Below, one piece after another: positions 28,196 through 38,062 of a DNA stretch of 64,000 nt (positions within the stretch are counted from its first letter, which is position 1; every line of letters begins with the position of its first letter). The position numbers and the translations under genes are program-made. The stretch is from Pseudomonas frederiksbergensis (GTDB taxonomy: Bacteria; Pseudomonadota; Gammaproteobacteria; Pseudomonadales; Pseudomonadaceae), in the NCBI RefSeq assembly GCF_003732665.1, contig NZ_MOBP01000009.1:210622-274621 (forward strand), given 5' to 3'. The notes beneath the pieces were generated by a model that saw only the letters and a list, made by a program, of their open reading frames with translations, was not told the DNA's origin and did not search any database.

Positions 28196-29548
28196 CTAGC
28201 TCGCTTCAAATAACGCCATGGCCTCGACATGTGCCGTCTGAGGAAACATATCGAGAATCCCGGCACGTTTTAACCGGTAGCCCTGCTTGATCAATTCAAC
28301 CGTGTCCCGCGCCAGCGTTGCCGGATTGCACGACACGTATACCAACCGTTTGGCGCCCAGGGATGCCAGCTTGCGCACCACCTCGAAAGCACCGTCCCGT
28401 GGTGGGTCCAAGAGTACCGCACAAAAGCCTTCGCGCGCCCATTCGGCATCGGTCAAAGGCTGGGATAAATCGGCCTGAAAAAACCGGGTGTTATGCAAAT
28501 TGTTGCTGGCGGCATTCGCAGCGGCGCGCTCGACCATCGCCTGCACACCTTCCACCGCCACTACTTCGCGCACGGCTTTGGCCAGCGGCAGGGCAAAGTT
28601 GCCCAGGCCGCAGAACAGATCCAGAACGCGCTCATCGGCCTGTGGCTTGAGCCAGTCCAGCGCCTGCGCGACCATCGCTTCATTAACCCCGGCGTTGACC
28701 TGGATGAAATCCCCCGGCCGATACGCCAGATTCAAGTCCCACTGCTCCAGGCGATAACCCAGCGTCTGGCCGGCTTCAACCGGTTGCGGCTCGCCGTCGC
28801 CATGCAGCCACAACTGGGCTTCATGGAACGCGCAGAAATCCTTGAGGATCGTCAGGTCGGCCTCGGACAACGGCGCCATGTGCCGCAGCAACACCGCCAG
28901 CGATGAACCGCTGAACAATTCCACATGCCCAAGTGCCTGGGGTTTGCTCAAACGACGGAGCATCTCCGGCAAGCGGCTCATGATCGGTTGCAAGGGCTGT
29001 ACCAGCACCGGGCACTCGTTGATTGCAACGATGTCCTGACTGCCAGCCGCACGGAAACCCACTTCGAGTTTTTTCGCTTTCATGTCCCAGCGCACCGCCA
29101 CCCGGGCGCGACGGCGGTAACCGAATTCCGGTCCGCTCAACGGCGCAGCCCACTCTTGAGGTTCGACACCGGCGACCTTGGATAATTGCTCGGCCAGCAT
29201 GCGCTGTTTCAGGGCAAGTTGTTCGCTGTGGGGCAGGTGTTGCACGCTGCAACCGCCGCAGCGACCGGCATGGGGGCACGGTGCCGGGCGACGCAATTCG
29301 CTGGCCTGGAACACCCGCTCGGTGCGGGCCTCGACCACTTTGCCGTGGGCATTGAGCACCCGCGCCTCGACATCTTCACCGGCCAATGCGCCGATGACGA
29401 ACCAGGTGCGACCTTCAAAAAACGCGATACCACGACCGTCATTGGCCAGGCGCTCGATGCTCAAGCGCTGCTTTTTGCCGGTCGGAACTTGCGGGGCCTT
29501 GCTGCCGCCCGTGGGTTGGAAGCGCAGGCCTCTCTCTTGCTTGGCCAT
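28196..29548 (-). CDS. rlmD: 23S rRNA (uracil-1939-C5)-methyltransferase RlmD
   Basis: The 450-residue enzyme uses SAM to methylate U1939 of 23S rRNA. It has an N-terminal TRAM domain ([26 protein letters not shown]), the iron-sulfur cysteines in [14 protein letters not shown] (about residues 90-105), a Rossmann methyltransferase domain ([16 protein letters not shown]) and the catalytic Cys in [12 protein letters not shown]. The start codon overlaps the cysM stop by one base, so the two are an operon with cysM first. Confidence 0.97.
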   Translation of the reverse strand: MAKQERGLRFQPTGGSKAPQVPTGKKQRLSIERLANDGRGIAFFEGRTWFVIGALAGEDVEARVLNAHGKVVEARTERVFQASELRRPAPCPHAGRCGGCSVQHLPHSEQLALKQRMLAEQLSKVAGVEPQEWAAPLSGPEFGYRRRARVAVRWDMKAKKLEVGFRAAGSQDIVAINECPVLVQPLQPIMSRLPEMLRRLSKPQALGHVELFSGSSLAVLLRHMAPLSEADLTILKDFCAFHEAQLWLHGDGEPQPVEAGQTLGYRLEQWDLNLAYRPGDFIQVNAGVNEAMVAQALDWLKPQADERVLDLFCGLGNFALPLAKAVREVVAVEGVQAMVERAAANAASNNLHNTRFFQADLSQPLTDAEWAREGFCAVLLDPPRDGAFEVVRKLASLGAKRLVYVSCNPATLARDTVELIKQGYRLKRAGILDMFPQTAHVEAMALFEAS

Positions 29549-30450
29549 CAGTTGGGCGCGTCGAAAATGCCGGTCGACAAGTAACGGTCGCCACGGTCGC
29601 AGATGATCGCAACGATCACCGCGTTTTCAACTTCATGGGACAGGCGCAGCATCGCTGCCACCGCACCGCCGGAGGACACACCACAGAAAATGCCTTCCTC
29701 ACGGGCCAGGCGGCGGGTCACGTCCTCGGCTTCGCTTTGGGCCATGTCGACGATGCGGTCGACACGATCGGCCTGGTAGATCTTCGGCAGGTATTCTTGC
29801 GGCCAGCGACGGATGCCCGGAATCGCCGAGCCTTCCATCGGTTGCAGGCCGATGATCTGCACGCTGTCGCTCTGCTCTTTCAAGTAGCGCGACACGCCCA
29901 TGATGGTGCCGGTGGTGCCCATCGAACTGACGAAATGCGTGATGGTGCCCTCGGTCTGGCGCCAGATTTCCGGGCCGGTGGTGGTGTAGTGCGCCTCAGG
30001 GTTATCCCCGTTGGCGAACTGGTCCAGCACCTTGCCACGGCCTTCGGCTTCCATGCGCTGGGCGAGGTCGCGAGCGCCTTCCATGCCTTCTTCCTGGGTG
30101 ACCAGAATCAGCTCGGCGCCATAGGCCGTCATCGCGGCTTTGCGTTCAGCGCTGGAATTGTCCGGCATGATCAGGATCATCTTGTAACCCTTGATTGCGG
30201 CGGCCATGGCCAGCGCAATCCCGGTGTTACCCGACGTCGCTTCGATCAGCGTATCGCCGGCGTGAATCTGCCCACGCAACTCGGCGCGGGTGATCATCGA
30301 CAGCGCCGGCCGATCCTTGACCGAACCCGCCGGGTTATTCCCTTCGAGCTTGAGCAAAAGGGTGTTGCTGGTGGCGCCAGGCAGGCGCTGCAAACGGACC
30401 AGCGGAGTGTTGCCGACGCAATCGGCGATGGTTGGGTACTGCAAGGTCAT
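29548..30450 (-). CDS. cysM: Cysteine synthase B
   Basis: The 300-residue PLP enzyme makes cysteine from O-acetylserine and sulfide or thiosulfate. The PLP lysine is in [12 protein letters not shown] (about residue 43), the phosphate loop is [12 protein letters not shown], and SSGGAVAAM lies near the end. The [17 protein letters not shown] start at 30450 matches the family. In P. aeruginosa cysM is followed in the same order by rlmD, relA and mazG, as here. Upstream, a 352-bp region holds a 21-bp palindrome and a REPIN. Confidence 0.96.
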   Translation of the reverse strand: MTLQYPTIADCVGNTPLVRLQRLPGATSNTLLLKLEGNNPAGSVKDRPALSMITRAELRGQIHAGDTLIEATSGNTGIALAMAAAIKGYKMILIMPDNSSAERKAAMTAYGAELILVTQEEGMEGARDLAQRMEAEGRGKVLDQFANGDNPEAHYTTTGPEIWRQTEGTITHFVSSMGTTGTIMGVSRYLKEQSDSVQIIGLQPMEGSAIPGIRRWPQEYLPKIYQADRVDRIVDMAQSEAEDVTRRLAREEGIFCGVSSGGAVAAMLRLSHEVENAVIVAIICDRGDRYLSTGIFDAPN

Positions 30451-30614
30451 GGCGTATTCGCAATCCAGACTGCGGGGGCGCCTATCATACCGGCAAACGT
30501 TCACAGGCCATATCACGCAAAGTGTGGTGCTTATGGCTTATGGGAATAAGGGACTGGATCGCGACTCATCTTCTTTACCCCATGGCGCTTGGGCAATGAG
30601 CGCCCCAGGATGAT

Positions 30615-30635
30615 TGTGTCAGCACTGCTGACACA
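30615..30635. promoter_or_regulatory. Perfect 21-bp inverted repeat in the cysM upstream region
   Basis: TGTGTCAGCA-C-TGCTGACACA has two exact 10-bp arms around one base, 165 bp upstream of cysM. The absence of a loop fits a dimeric regulator operator better than a hairpin, although TTTT follows. No regulator is identified. Confidence 0.45.
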
Positions 30636-30763
30636 TTTTCCGGTTTAGAGACATCGCACTCCAACAGTGCAGTTTTCAGCATCCGTTACAGTCAGGACAA
30701 ATGTCGCACCAGTGGAGCGACTTTCTCTTTAGCTTGGGAGATTGTGGTGGCTGGCAGGGCCTC

Positions 30764-30856
30764 TTCGCGAGCAAGCCCGCTCCCACAGGGGATCCGTGGT
30801 GATCACGCTATTTGTGGACGACAGAGGTCCACTGTGGGAGCGGGCTTGCTCGCGAA
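30764..30856. repeat. REPIN overlapping the 3' end of a kinase gene
   Basis: Two GTGGGAGCGGGC-type units lie head-to-head (CGCGAA ends outward). The right unit lies inside the reading frame of the kinase gene and encodes its C-terminal tail. Confidence 0.93.
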
Positions 30857-32227
30857 GGCGTCGTCACTGACGCCACAAACATCCGCCAATAACCGCATAT
30901 TCAACCGCAACCCCACCCCAGTGTTCTGCGCCCAAAGCGTCCCCCCCTGACGCTGCACCGCGTTCCTGGCAATGCTCAACCCCAGCCCAAACCCGCCATC
31001 CCCCGGTCGCGAACCATCGAGGCGAATAAAGGGCGAGAAGATCCGCTCCAGATCACTTTCAGCCACCCCGCCGCCCTGATCCTCCAGCCACAGATGCCAG
31101 AAGTCGCCGTCACGCTGCCCGCCAAGGCTGACCAAGCCACCGTTGGGGGAATGTCGGATCGCGTTGCGCACGATGTTTTCCAATGCCTGGGCCAAGGTAT
31201 TCAGATGCCCACGGACCCAGCAGGATGAATCCACCTCGCAGCGCAATTGACTCGCCGGCCAGCCGCTTTCGTAGCAGGCGTTTTCCGTGAGCATGTCCCA
31301 CAGCGCCTGAATCTGGATCGATTCATCGGGCAACCGGGTGCGTTCGGTGTCGAGCCAGGCCAGTTGCAGGGTGTCTTCCACCAGGCGCTGCATGCCATCG
31401 ACTTCGCGGCCGATGCGCTCGCGCAATTGCACCAGCCCCTGCTCGCTTTCGCTGGCCACCCGCAGGCGACTCAGGGGTGTGCGCAGTTCGTGGGACAGGT
31501 CGCGCAGCAGTTGTTGTTGCAGGGCGACGGTGCTTTGCAAGCGTTCGGACATGTGGTCGAAGGCCCGGCCCAGCTCGCCTAGTTCATCGGAGCGATTGGT
31601 GGTGTGGCTCGACAGGCGCACGTTCAATTGGTCGGCACGCCAGGCGTTGGCCTGTTCGCGCAGGCTGTTCAACGGCACGACCAGCAATCGATACAAGCCA
31701 ACGCACAGCAGCAAGGTGAACAGCCCGGGAATCACCCCGTTGGTGATTACACGCCAGAACACCCGGTACTGCCCAGGCATGAAACGTTGCGGTAATTCGA
31801 TCACCAGGTTGCCGGCGTACGGGTCGCCGGGAAACGGCACACGCAACCACGGCAGGTTTTTCTTGTGGATGGGCCAGTCCAGGCCGCGCAGGAAGGTCAG
31901 GTGTTCGATTTCCTTGTCCGTCAGCGACGCGCTGCCCAAGGACTGCAAATCCCCGCCAATCACGCCAACCCAGCCTGTTTCACGCTGTTTCATGCCTTGC
32001 AGCCAGGCATCGACGCCCGCCCGTTGGCGCTGCTGCCACGCCTGTTCGGCTTCGGCGGCGTAGCGGGTCAAGGTGCCGCGGGCGTCATCGGACAGGAACT
32101 GGTTGCGCTGCTCCATATAGCGGCCCCAGGACCAGCTCAACCAGATCATCAACAGACAAAACGCCACCAGCAAACACGCCAGCTTCCAGAACAGCGAGTG
32201 CCGGCCCGGCAGGTCAGACCATTTCAT
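30803..32227 (-). CDS. Sensor histidine kinase, PirS-position
   Basis: The 474-residue membrane kinase has TM1 at about 13-33, a periplasmic domain of about 130 residues, TM2 at about 163-183, HAMP, H-box (LRDLSHELRTPLSRLR), N-box (ENIVRNAIRHS) and G-box (GFGLGLSIA). The ATPase domain ends near GLRLNMRLL; the last 24 or so residues (including [13 protein letters not shown]) are translated from a REP element. Its start overlaps the preceding regulator gene. Position between gacS and cysM equals PirS (PA0930) in P. aeruginosa, but no PirA-like receptor gene is present here. Ligand unknown. Confidence 0.88.
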   Translation of the reverse strand: MKWSDLPGRHSLFWKLACLLVAFCLLMIWLSWSWGRYMEQRNQFLSDDARGTLTRYAAEAEQAWQQRQRAGVDAWLQGMKQRETGWVGVIGGDLQSLGSASLTDKEIEHLTFLRGLDWPIHKKNLPWLRVPFPGDPYAGNLVIELPQRFMPGQYRVFWRVITNGVIPGLFTLLLCVGLYRLLVVPLNSLREQANAWRADQLNVRLSSHTTNRSDELGELGRAFDHMSERLQSTVALQQQLLRDLSHELRTPLSRLRVASESEQGLVQLRERIGREVDGMQRLVEDTLQLAWLDTERTRLPDESIQIQALWDMLTENACYESGWPASQLRCEVDSSCWVRGHLNTLAQALENIVRNAIRHSPNGGLVSLGGQRDGDFWHLWLEDQGGGVAESDLERIFSPFIRLDGSRPGDGGFGLGLSIARNAVQRQGGTLWAQNTGVGLRLNMRLLADVCGVSDDAFASKPAPTVDLCRPQIA

Positions 32228-32936
32228 CGACGGCGCTCATCACGTAACCCTTGCCCCATACCGTGCGCACTTCCCGCTCCGCGTAGCCGACAGCCTTGAG
32301 CTTGCGACGGATCTGGCTGATATGCATGTCCAGGCTACGGTCATGGGCCGCGTAGCCCCGTTGCAGCACTTGCTGATAAAGGAAGGCCTTGCTCAGTACT
32401 TCGTCGTGGTTGCGATTGAGGATTTCCAGCAGTCGGTACTCGCTGCGGGTCAGGCCGGCAGCCTGTTCGCGGTAGAAAACCTCACACTGGTCCTCGTCGA
32501 ACAGCAAGCTGTGAACGGGGCTGATCACCGCGAAAGGTTCTGGCCGACGGTCGAGGGCCACCCGGCGCAGGATGGCTTCGATGCGCACCCGCAGCTCGGC
32601 CATGCTGAACGGCTTGGGCAGGTAATCGTCGGCACCCAGGCGAAAACCGCTGATGCGATCAGCCTCGGCGCCCAGTGCCGACATCAGCACCACCGGCGTG
32701 GCATGACTCTGGCGCAATTGGGTCAACACGTTCAAGCCGTCGAGTCCCGGCAGCAGGATATCCATCAGCACCACATCAAACGGCTGGCCGCGGGCGATGG
32801 CCAGGCCTTCCTGGCCGTTCTGGCACCAGGTCACCTGAAAACCGCAGCGCCCCAGGTGCTCGTGGACATAAGCACCGAGCACGAGGTCGTCTTCTATAGA
32901 CAGGATACGAGGATGGCCAGCAGTGATGGGATTCAT
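32214..32936 (-). CDS. OmpR-family response regulator, PirR-position
   Basis: The 240-residue regulator has a receiver (RILSIEDDLVLGAYV; phosphoacceptor Asp in DVVLMDILLPGLDG; KPFSMAEL) and an OmpR-type winged helix (TRSEYRLLEILNRNHDEVLSK, VWGKGYVMS). MNPITAGHPRI at 32936 is taken as the start. The gene overlaps the kinase by 14 bp, forming a two-gene operon divergent from gacS. A Fur-like box lies a few bases upstream of the start codon, which fits the iron link of PirR, but the receptor it would control is not adjacent. Confidence 0.9.
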   Translation of the reverse strand: MNPITAGHPRILSIEDDLVLGAYVHEHLGRCGFQVTWCQNGQEGLAIARGQPFDVVLMDILLPGLDGLNVLTQLRQSHATPVVLMSALGAEADRISGFRLGADDYLPKPFSMAELRVRIEAILRRVALDRRPEPFAVISPVHSLLFDEDQCEVFYREQAAGLTRSEYRLLEILNRNHDEVLSKAFLYQQVLQRGYAAHDRSLDMHISQIRRKLKAVGYAEREVRTVWGKGYVMSAVDEMV

Positions 32937-32944
32937 GACTATCT

Positions 32945-32963
32945 GCAAATAATTCTCAGTTGG
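32945..32963 (-). promoter_or_regulatory. Fur-like box upstream of the PirR-position regulator
   Basis: Read on the minus strand, CTGAGAATTATTTGC lies just before the regulator start codon. It resembles the Pseudomonas Fur pattern (around TGAGAATTATT). I count about 10 of 19 matches to the classical GATAATGATAATCATTATC consensus, so support is moderate. Confidence 0.4.
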
Positions 32964-33151
32964 CGATTATTCAAGATTGCCTCGCCATGGGCAACCCAAG
33001 GTTTGCCCGGCAGGCGAAAGCGTCGATCCAACCGACGAATGACGACATCAATTTTACGAAGATTGCCCGCAAGCAAATCGCTACACTGCGCAAGTGGTGC
33101 GTGCCGGATGCACGCGCGGGTCCAATAAATAGCGGGATGCAGGAGAAATGC

Positions 33152-35902
33152 GTGCTTAAGAAACTGGGAATCAAAGGCCGCGTGCTGTTGCTGACCTTGC
33201 TGCCCACCAGCCTGATGGCCTTGGTGCTGGGCGGCTATTTCACCTGGATGCAGCAATCGGACCTGCAAGCCCAACTCATGCAGCGCGGCGAGATGATCGC
33301 CGAGCAACTGGCGCCGCTGGTGGCCCCGGCCATGGGCCACAAGGACACCGACCTGCTGGAACGCATCGCCACCCAGTCCCTGGAACAGACCGACGTGCGC
33401 GCCGTGACCTTCCTCGCTCCCGACCGCACGCCCCTGGCCCACGCCGGCCCGACCATGCTCAACGCAGCGCCGATCGGCAACGGCTCGCAGATGCTGCGCC
33501 GTAGCGGCAATGACGCCACCCGCTATCTGCTGCCGGTGTTCGGCAAGCATCGCAACCTGGCCGGCGACGTGATTCCCGATGAAGCCGACCGACTGCTGGG
33601 CTGGGTCGAACTGGAACTGTCCCACAACGGCATGTTGCTGCGCGGTTACCGCAGCCTGTTCGCCAGTCTGCTGCTGATTGGCGCCGGGCTGGCTGGGGCG
33701 GCGCTGCTGGCGTTGCGCATGGGCCGCACGATCAACCGGCCGATCAGCCAGATCAAACTGGCGGTGGCGCAGCTCAAGGACGGTCATCTGGAAACCCGCC
33801 TGCCGCCCCTCGGCAGCCAGGAACTGGATGAGCTGGCGTCCGGCATCAACCGCATGGCCGGCACCCTGCAAAACGCCCAGGAAGAATTGCAACACAGCGT
33901 CGATCAGGCCACCGAAGACGTGCGCCAGAACCTGGAAACCATCGAAATCCAGAACATCGAACTGGACCTGGCGCGCAAGGAAGCCCTGGAAGCGAGCCGG
34001 ATCAAATCCGAGTTCCTGGCCAACATGAGCCATGAAATCCGCACGCCGCTCAACGGCATTCTCGGCTTCACCCATTTGCTGCAAAAAAGCGAGTTGACCC
34101 CGCGCCAGCTCGATTACCTGGGCACCATCGAAAAGTCCGCCGACAGCCTGCTGGGGATCATCAATGAGATCCTCGACTTCTCGAAAATCGAGGCCGGCAA
34201 ACTGGTACTCGACAACATTCCGTTCAACCTGCGCGACCTGCTGCAGGACACCCTGACCATCCTCGCCCCCGCAGCTCATGCCAAACAACTGGAGCTGGTG
34301 AGCCTGGTCTATCGCGACACGCCGCTGTCGCTGGTGGGTGATCCGCTGCGCCTGAAACAGATCCTCACCAATCTGGTCAGCAACGCGATCAAGTTCACCC
34401 GCGAAGGCACCATCGTCGCCCGGGCAATGCTCGAAGAAGAACACGAAGACAGCGTGCAACTGCGCATCAGCATTCAGGACACCGGCATCGGCCTGTCGAA
34501 CCAGGACGTGCGTGCCCTGTTCCAGGCCTTCAGCCAGGCGGATAACTCGCTGTCGCGCCAACCTGGCGGCACCGGGCTGGGGCTGGTGATTTCCAAGCGT
34601 TTGATCGAGCAGATGGGCGGCGAGATTGGCGTCGACAGCACGCCGGGGGAAGGCTCGGAATTCTGGATCAGCCTGAGCCTGCCGAAAACCCGCGACGACG
34701 CCGAAGACCTGCCCGGGCCGCCGTTGCTCGGGCGTCGGGTCGCCGTGCTGGAAAACCACGAACTGGCCCGTCAGGCGTTGCAGCATCAACTGGAAGATTG
34801 CGGCCTGGAAGTCACGCCGTTCAACACGCTGGAAAGCCTGACCAATGGCGTCACCGGCGCCCATCAGACCGAGCAGGCCATCGACTTGGCGGTACTCGGC
34901 ATCACCAGCAACGACATGCCGCCGGAACGCCTCAACCAACACATCTGGGACCTTGAGCACTTGGGCTGCAAAGTCCTGGTGCTGTGCCCGACCACCGAGC
35001 AGACGCTGTTCCACCTCTCGGTGCCCAACCCCCACAGCCAGCTCCAGGCCAAACCGGCGTGCACGCGCAAATTGCGCCGGGCCTTGTCCGATCTGGTCAA
35101 CCCGCGCCAGCAGCGCAGTGAACCCGGCGAACCGGTATCGAGCCGGGCGCCGAAGGTCCTTTGCGTCGACGACAACCCGGCCAATCTGCTGCTGGTGCAA
35201 ACCCTGCTCGAAGACATGGGCGCCAAAGTCCTCGCCGTGGAAAGCGGTTACGCCGCCGTCAAAGCGGTGCAGAACGAAACCTTCGACCTGGTGCTGATGG
35301 ACGTACAAATGCCGGGCATGGATGGACGCCAAAGCACCGAGGAGATTCGTCAGTGGGAAAGCGAGCGGCATTGCACGCCACTGCCAATCGTAGCCCTCAC
35401 CGCCCACGCCATGGCCAACGAAAAACGCGCCCTGCTGCAAAGCGGCATGGACGATTACCTGACCAAACCCATCAGCGAACGGCAACTGGCCCAAGTGGTG
35501 CTGAAGTGGACCGGCCTGGCCCTGCGCAATCAGGTGCCGGAGCGCTCCAGCGACAACCCTGTTGGCATTGACTTGCTGGTGCTTGATCACGACGAAGGTT
35601 TGCGTTTGGCCGCCGGCAAGGCCGATCTGGCAGCGGACATGCTGGCGATGCTATTGGCCTCCCTGGAAGCCGATCGCGAGGCGATTCGCGTCGCCCGCGA
35701 AGCCAATGACCAGAATGCCTTGATCGAACGGGTCCATCGCCTGCACGGCGCCACCCGTTACTGCGGCGTCCCGCAATTGCGCGCCGCCTGCCAGCGCAGC
35801 GAAACCCTGCTCAAGCAACAAGACCCGAAAGCGGCGGCAGCCCTCGAAGAACTGGAGCGCTCGATCAATCGCCTGGCGGCGCAAGCGCGCATCGGCGCCT
35901 GA
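33152..35902 (+). CDS. gacS: Global hybrid sensor kinase GacS
   Basis: The 916-residue tripartite kinase drives the GacA-Rsm pathway controlling secondary metabolism and biofilm switching. It has TM1 at about 10-32 ([20 protein letters not shown]), a periplasmic domain, TM2 at about 168-190, HAMP, HisKA with His294 ([13 protein letters not shown]), HATPase ([19 protein letters not shown]), a receiver with Asp717 ([12 protein letters not shown]) and a C-terminal Hpt with His865 ([12 protein letters not shown]). All phosphorelay residues are intact. The GTG at 33152, six bases after AGGAGA, gives the known N-terminus [11 protein letters not shown]. Confidence 0.98.
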   Translation: MLKKLGIKGRVLLLTLLPTSLMALVLGGYFTWMQQSDLQAQLMQRGEMIAEQLAPLVAPAMGHKDTDLLERIATQSLEQTDVRAVTFLAPDRTPLAHAGPTMLNAAPIGNGSQMLRRSGNDATRYLLPVFGKHRNLAGDVIPDEADRLLGWVELELSHNGMLLRGYRSLFASLLLIGAGLAGAALLALRMGRTINRPISQIKLAVAQLKDGHLETRLPPLGSQELDELASGINRMAGTLQNAQEELQHSVDQATEDVRQNLETIEIQNIELDLARKEALEASRIKSEFLANMSHEIRTPLNGILGFTHLLQKSELTPRQLDYLGTIEKSADSLLGIINEILDFSKIEAGKLVLDNIPFNLRDLLQDTLTILAPAAHAKQLELVSLVYRDTPLSLVGDPLRLKQILTNLVSNAIKFTREGTIVARAMLEEEHEDSVQLRISIQDTGIGLSNQDVRALFQAFSQADNSLSRQPGGTGLGLVISKRLIEQMGGEIGVDSTPGEGSEFWISLSLPKTRDDAEDLPGPPLLGRRVAVLENHELARQALQHQLEDCGLEVTPFNTLESLTNGVTGAHQTEQAIDLAVLGITSNDMPPERLNQHIWDLEHLGCKVLVLCPTTEQTLFHLSVPNPHSQLQAKPACTRKLRRALSDLVNPRQQRSEPGEPVSSRAPKVLCVDDNPANLLLVQTLLEDMGAKVLAVESGYAAVKAVQNETFDLVLMDVQMPGMDGRQSTEEIRQWESERHCTPLPIVALTAHAMANEKRALLQSGMDDYLTKPISERQLAQVVLKWTGLALRNQVPERSSDNPVGIDLLVLDHDEGLRLAAGKADLAADMLAMLLASLEADREAIRVAREANDQNALIERVHRLHGATRYCGVPQLRAACQRSETLLKQQDPKAAAALEELERSINRLAAQARIGA

Positions 35903-35923
35903 TCCAACCCAGCGCGGTACGAC

Positions 35924-36013
35924 TGTGGGAGCGAGCCCGCTCGCGAAGAGGGCCTACCATTCAACATAGATGTTGTCTGGCACACCGATTTCGCGAGCAG
36001 GCTCGCTCCCACA
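35924..36013. repeat. REPIN (GTGGGAGCGAGCCC variant)
   Basis: A 90-bp inverted pair between gacS and ldhA. Its stems read GAGCCCGCTCGCGAA and GCGAGCAGGCTCGC, a variant of the main type with compensating changes. Confidence 0.93.
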
Positions 36014-36054
36014 GGGGCTGCGCCAGCGGCTACACAAAATCTCCAGGAGGAAAA

Positions 36055-37044
36055 ATGCGCACGATTCTTTTCAGCAGCCAGACCTACGACCGCGACAGTT
36101 TTCTTGCGGCGCACTTGCCCGCCGGCATCGAGTTGCAGTTCCAGTCGGCGCGCCTGAGCCTCGACACCGTGGCGCTGGCCGAGCAGCACGAAGTGGTCTG
36201 CGCCTTTATCAACGACGACCTCAGCGCCCCGGTGCTCGAACGCCTGGCCGCCGGCGGAACGCGCCTGATCGCCTTGCGCTCGGCCGGTTACAACCATGTT
36301 GATCTGCCGACGGCGAAACGCCTGGGGCTGGCCATCGTGCGCGTGCCGGCCTACTCGCCCCACGCCATCGCCGAGCACGCGGTGGCGTTGATCCTGGCGC
36401 TCAACCGGCACCTGCACCGCGCCTACAACCGTACCCGCGAAGGCGACTTCAGCCTCCACGGCCTGACCGGTTTCGACCTGGTGGGCAAGACCGTCGGCGT
36501 GGTCGGCACCGGGCAGATCGGTGCGACTTTCGCGAAAATCATGCACGGTTTCGGCTGCCAGTTGCTGGCCTGCGACCCTTACCCCAATCCTCAGGTCGAA
36601 GCCCTCGGCGCGCGCTATCTGGAGTTGCCGCAACTGCTGGCCGAGTCGCAGATCATCAGCCTGCACTGCCCGCTCAACCAGCAGAGCAAACACCTGATCA
36701 ACAGTGAATCACTGGCGCACATGCAACCGGGGGCGATGCTGATCAACACCGGGCGCGGTGGCCTGGTGGACACCCCGGCGCTGATCGACGCGTTGAAGGA
36801 CGGGCAATTGGGTTATCTGGGGCTGGATGTCTATGAAGAAGAGGCGCAGCTATTTTTCGAGGACCGTTCCGACTTGCCGCTGCAAGACGATGTGCTGGCG
36901 CGGCTGCTGACCTTTCCCAACGTCATCATCACCGCGCACCAGGCCTTCCTGACCCGCGAAGCCCTGGGCGCGATTGCCGCGACGACCTTGCAGAACATCG
37001 CGGCCTGGGCGGCCGGAGCGCCGCAGAATCGGGTCGAAGGTTAG
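36055..37044 (+). CDS. ldhA: D-lactate dehydrogenase (2-hydroxyacid dehydrogenase)
   Basis: The 329-residue NAD-dependent D-2-hydroxyacid dehydrogenase interconverts pyruvate and D-lactate. The NAD fold is VGVVGTGQIGATFAK (about residue 145), the catalytic Arg is in LINTGRGGLVDT, and the His is in IITAHQAFLTREAL. It has the size and signature of LdhA (PA0927), which lies next to gacS in P. aeruginosa as here. A strong AGGAGG ribosome site precedes the ATG. The 3' end overlaps the convergent next gene by four bases. Confidence 0.93.
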   Translation: MRTILFSSQTYDRDSFLAAHLPAGIELQFQSARLSLDTVALAEQHEVVCAFINDDLSAPVLERLAAGGTRLIALRSAGYNHVDLPTAKRLGLAIVRVPAYSPHAIAEHAVALILALNRHLHRAYNRTREGDFSLHGLTGFDLVGKTVGVVGTGQIGATFAKIMHGFGCQLLACDPYPNPQVEALGARYLELPQLLAESQIISLHCPLNQQSKHLINSESLAHMQPGAMLINTGRGGLVDTPALIDALKDGQLGYLGLDVYEEEAQLFFEDRSDLPLQDDVLARLLTFPNVIITAHQAFLTREALGAIAATTLQNIAAWAAGAPQNRVEG

Positions 37045-37493
37045 ATCTTCGCGATCAGGATCATCAAGCCCAGCCAGCAGAAACCGATCAGGCGCTGTTG
37101 CAAAGAGTGCCCGCGACGCAGCAGTAACCAGACAAACGCCATGGGCAGCAAAAACACCATGGCCTTCAGCCAACCCTCCACCGGGCGGACCGTGTCTGCC
37201 CAGGCGTCGGCCGCCGCCGCGCTCACTGGCGCGCCCCGGCGTCGGTGTCGAGAAATAGGTGCGGCTGGCATCTCGGGCGCGGGCTCGACTTTGCGCGGCG
37301 GCTCGGGCTCGGGCTCAGGCTCGACAGAAGAGACCTCGGCTACCTGCTCATCCTGCGGCAATTTGCCAAAAGAAAGAGGGGAAGCCCTGAATGTGGTCGC
37401 CCGCACCGCCATGACTGGCGCGCCGCAGTGAATGCACGAAGGTGTTTCAGAGCTGATGCTCCTTTTGCATTCAAAACATTCGATCAAGGCCAT
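37041..37493 (-). CDS. Zinc-ribbon membrane protein
   Basis: The 150-residue protein has an N-terminal zinc ribbon (CFECKRSISSETPSCIHCGAP, four Cys at residues 6-24), a proline/glutamate-rich linker (about 55-80), and two C-terminal hydrophobic helices (LKAMVFLLPMAFVWLLLRR and RLIGFCWLGLMILIAKI). It probably sits in the inner membrane with the ribbon in the cytoplasm. The function is unknown. The second ATG is chosen as start because AAGGA is spaced correctly for it. The stop codon overlaps that of ldhA on the other strand. Confidence 0.78.
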   Translation of the reverse strand: MALIECFECKRSISSETPSCIHCGAPVMAVRATTFRASPLSFGKLPQDEQVAEVSSVEPEPEPEPPRKVEPAPEMPAAPISRHRRRGAPVSAAAADAWADTVRPVEGWLKAMVFLLPMAFVWLLLRRGHSLQQRLIGFCWLGLMILIAKI

Positions 37494-37627
37494 TTCCATT
37501 CCTTATGGGTGCAAAAGCGGCAGTGTGCCATGAGTGGGCAGTTGATTTGAACCTGATCGAAGGTCACATGCCCGCGCCATGCTGCGTTGATGCCCGTGCT
37601 AGCATACCGCGCATATTTGGAGGACCC

Positions 37628-38062
37628 ATGGTCGAACACGATTTCCGCTACAGCCTGATGAACCCGCAGCACACCCTGACTGAATGCCGCGCCCTGGTGC
37701 CGGGGCGTTATCAAGTCACCGGCAACGGCGGCTCGATTCGCAATAATGACGTGCTGCTGGTCACCCTCAAAGGTGCCAAGGACTTGTCCATGCGCCTGAC
37801 CGTCGAAACCGTCCGCCACCTGATCAACCCGCCCGGCCAATGGGTCGCGGTGGCCAGTGGTCCGGTGTTCGGCGAACTGGCGATCCATACCTGGAAGGTC
37901 AACTGTGACAGCTGCGCCAAAGAACTGAGCTTCGAGTTCGCGGTCGACGCCAAGCTGGGCAACAAGGCCGAAAAGCCTGCCGCCACTGCGCGAATTGCCG
38001 AGCTGGGCTGGACCACCGCTGGCGAGAAACACCTGTGCCCGACATGTCAGGAGCCTGCGTGA
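37628..38062 (+). CDS. Conserved hypothetical protein with a CxxC pair
   Basis: The 144-residue cytoplasmic protein has an N-terminal beta-rich part (about 1-85) and a C-terminal region with CDSCAKELSFEF and CPTCQEPA, two CxxC pairs 40 or so residues apart that could bind zinc. I do not recognise the family. GGAGGA immediately upstream of the ATG at 37628 is the reason for choosing that start over an upstream extension. It overlaps the next gene by one base (TGATG), so the two form an operon with the lipoprotein gene. Confidence 0.75.
   Translation: MVEHDFRYSLMNPQHTLTECRALVPGRYQVTGNGGSIRNNDVLLVTLKGAKDLSMRLTVETVRHLINPPGQWVAVASGPVFGELAIHTWKVNCDSCAKELSFEFAVDAKLGNKAEKPAATARIAELGWTTAGEKHLCPTCQEPA

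Noticed and set aside
32939..35590. An 883-codon open frame opposite gacS
   Set aside because: It is the antisense shadow of gacS; the translation is Gln/His/Ala-rich with no recognisable motif.
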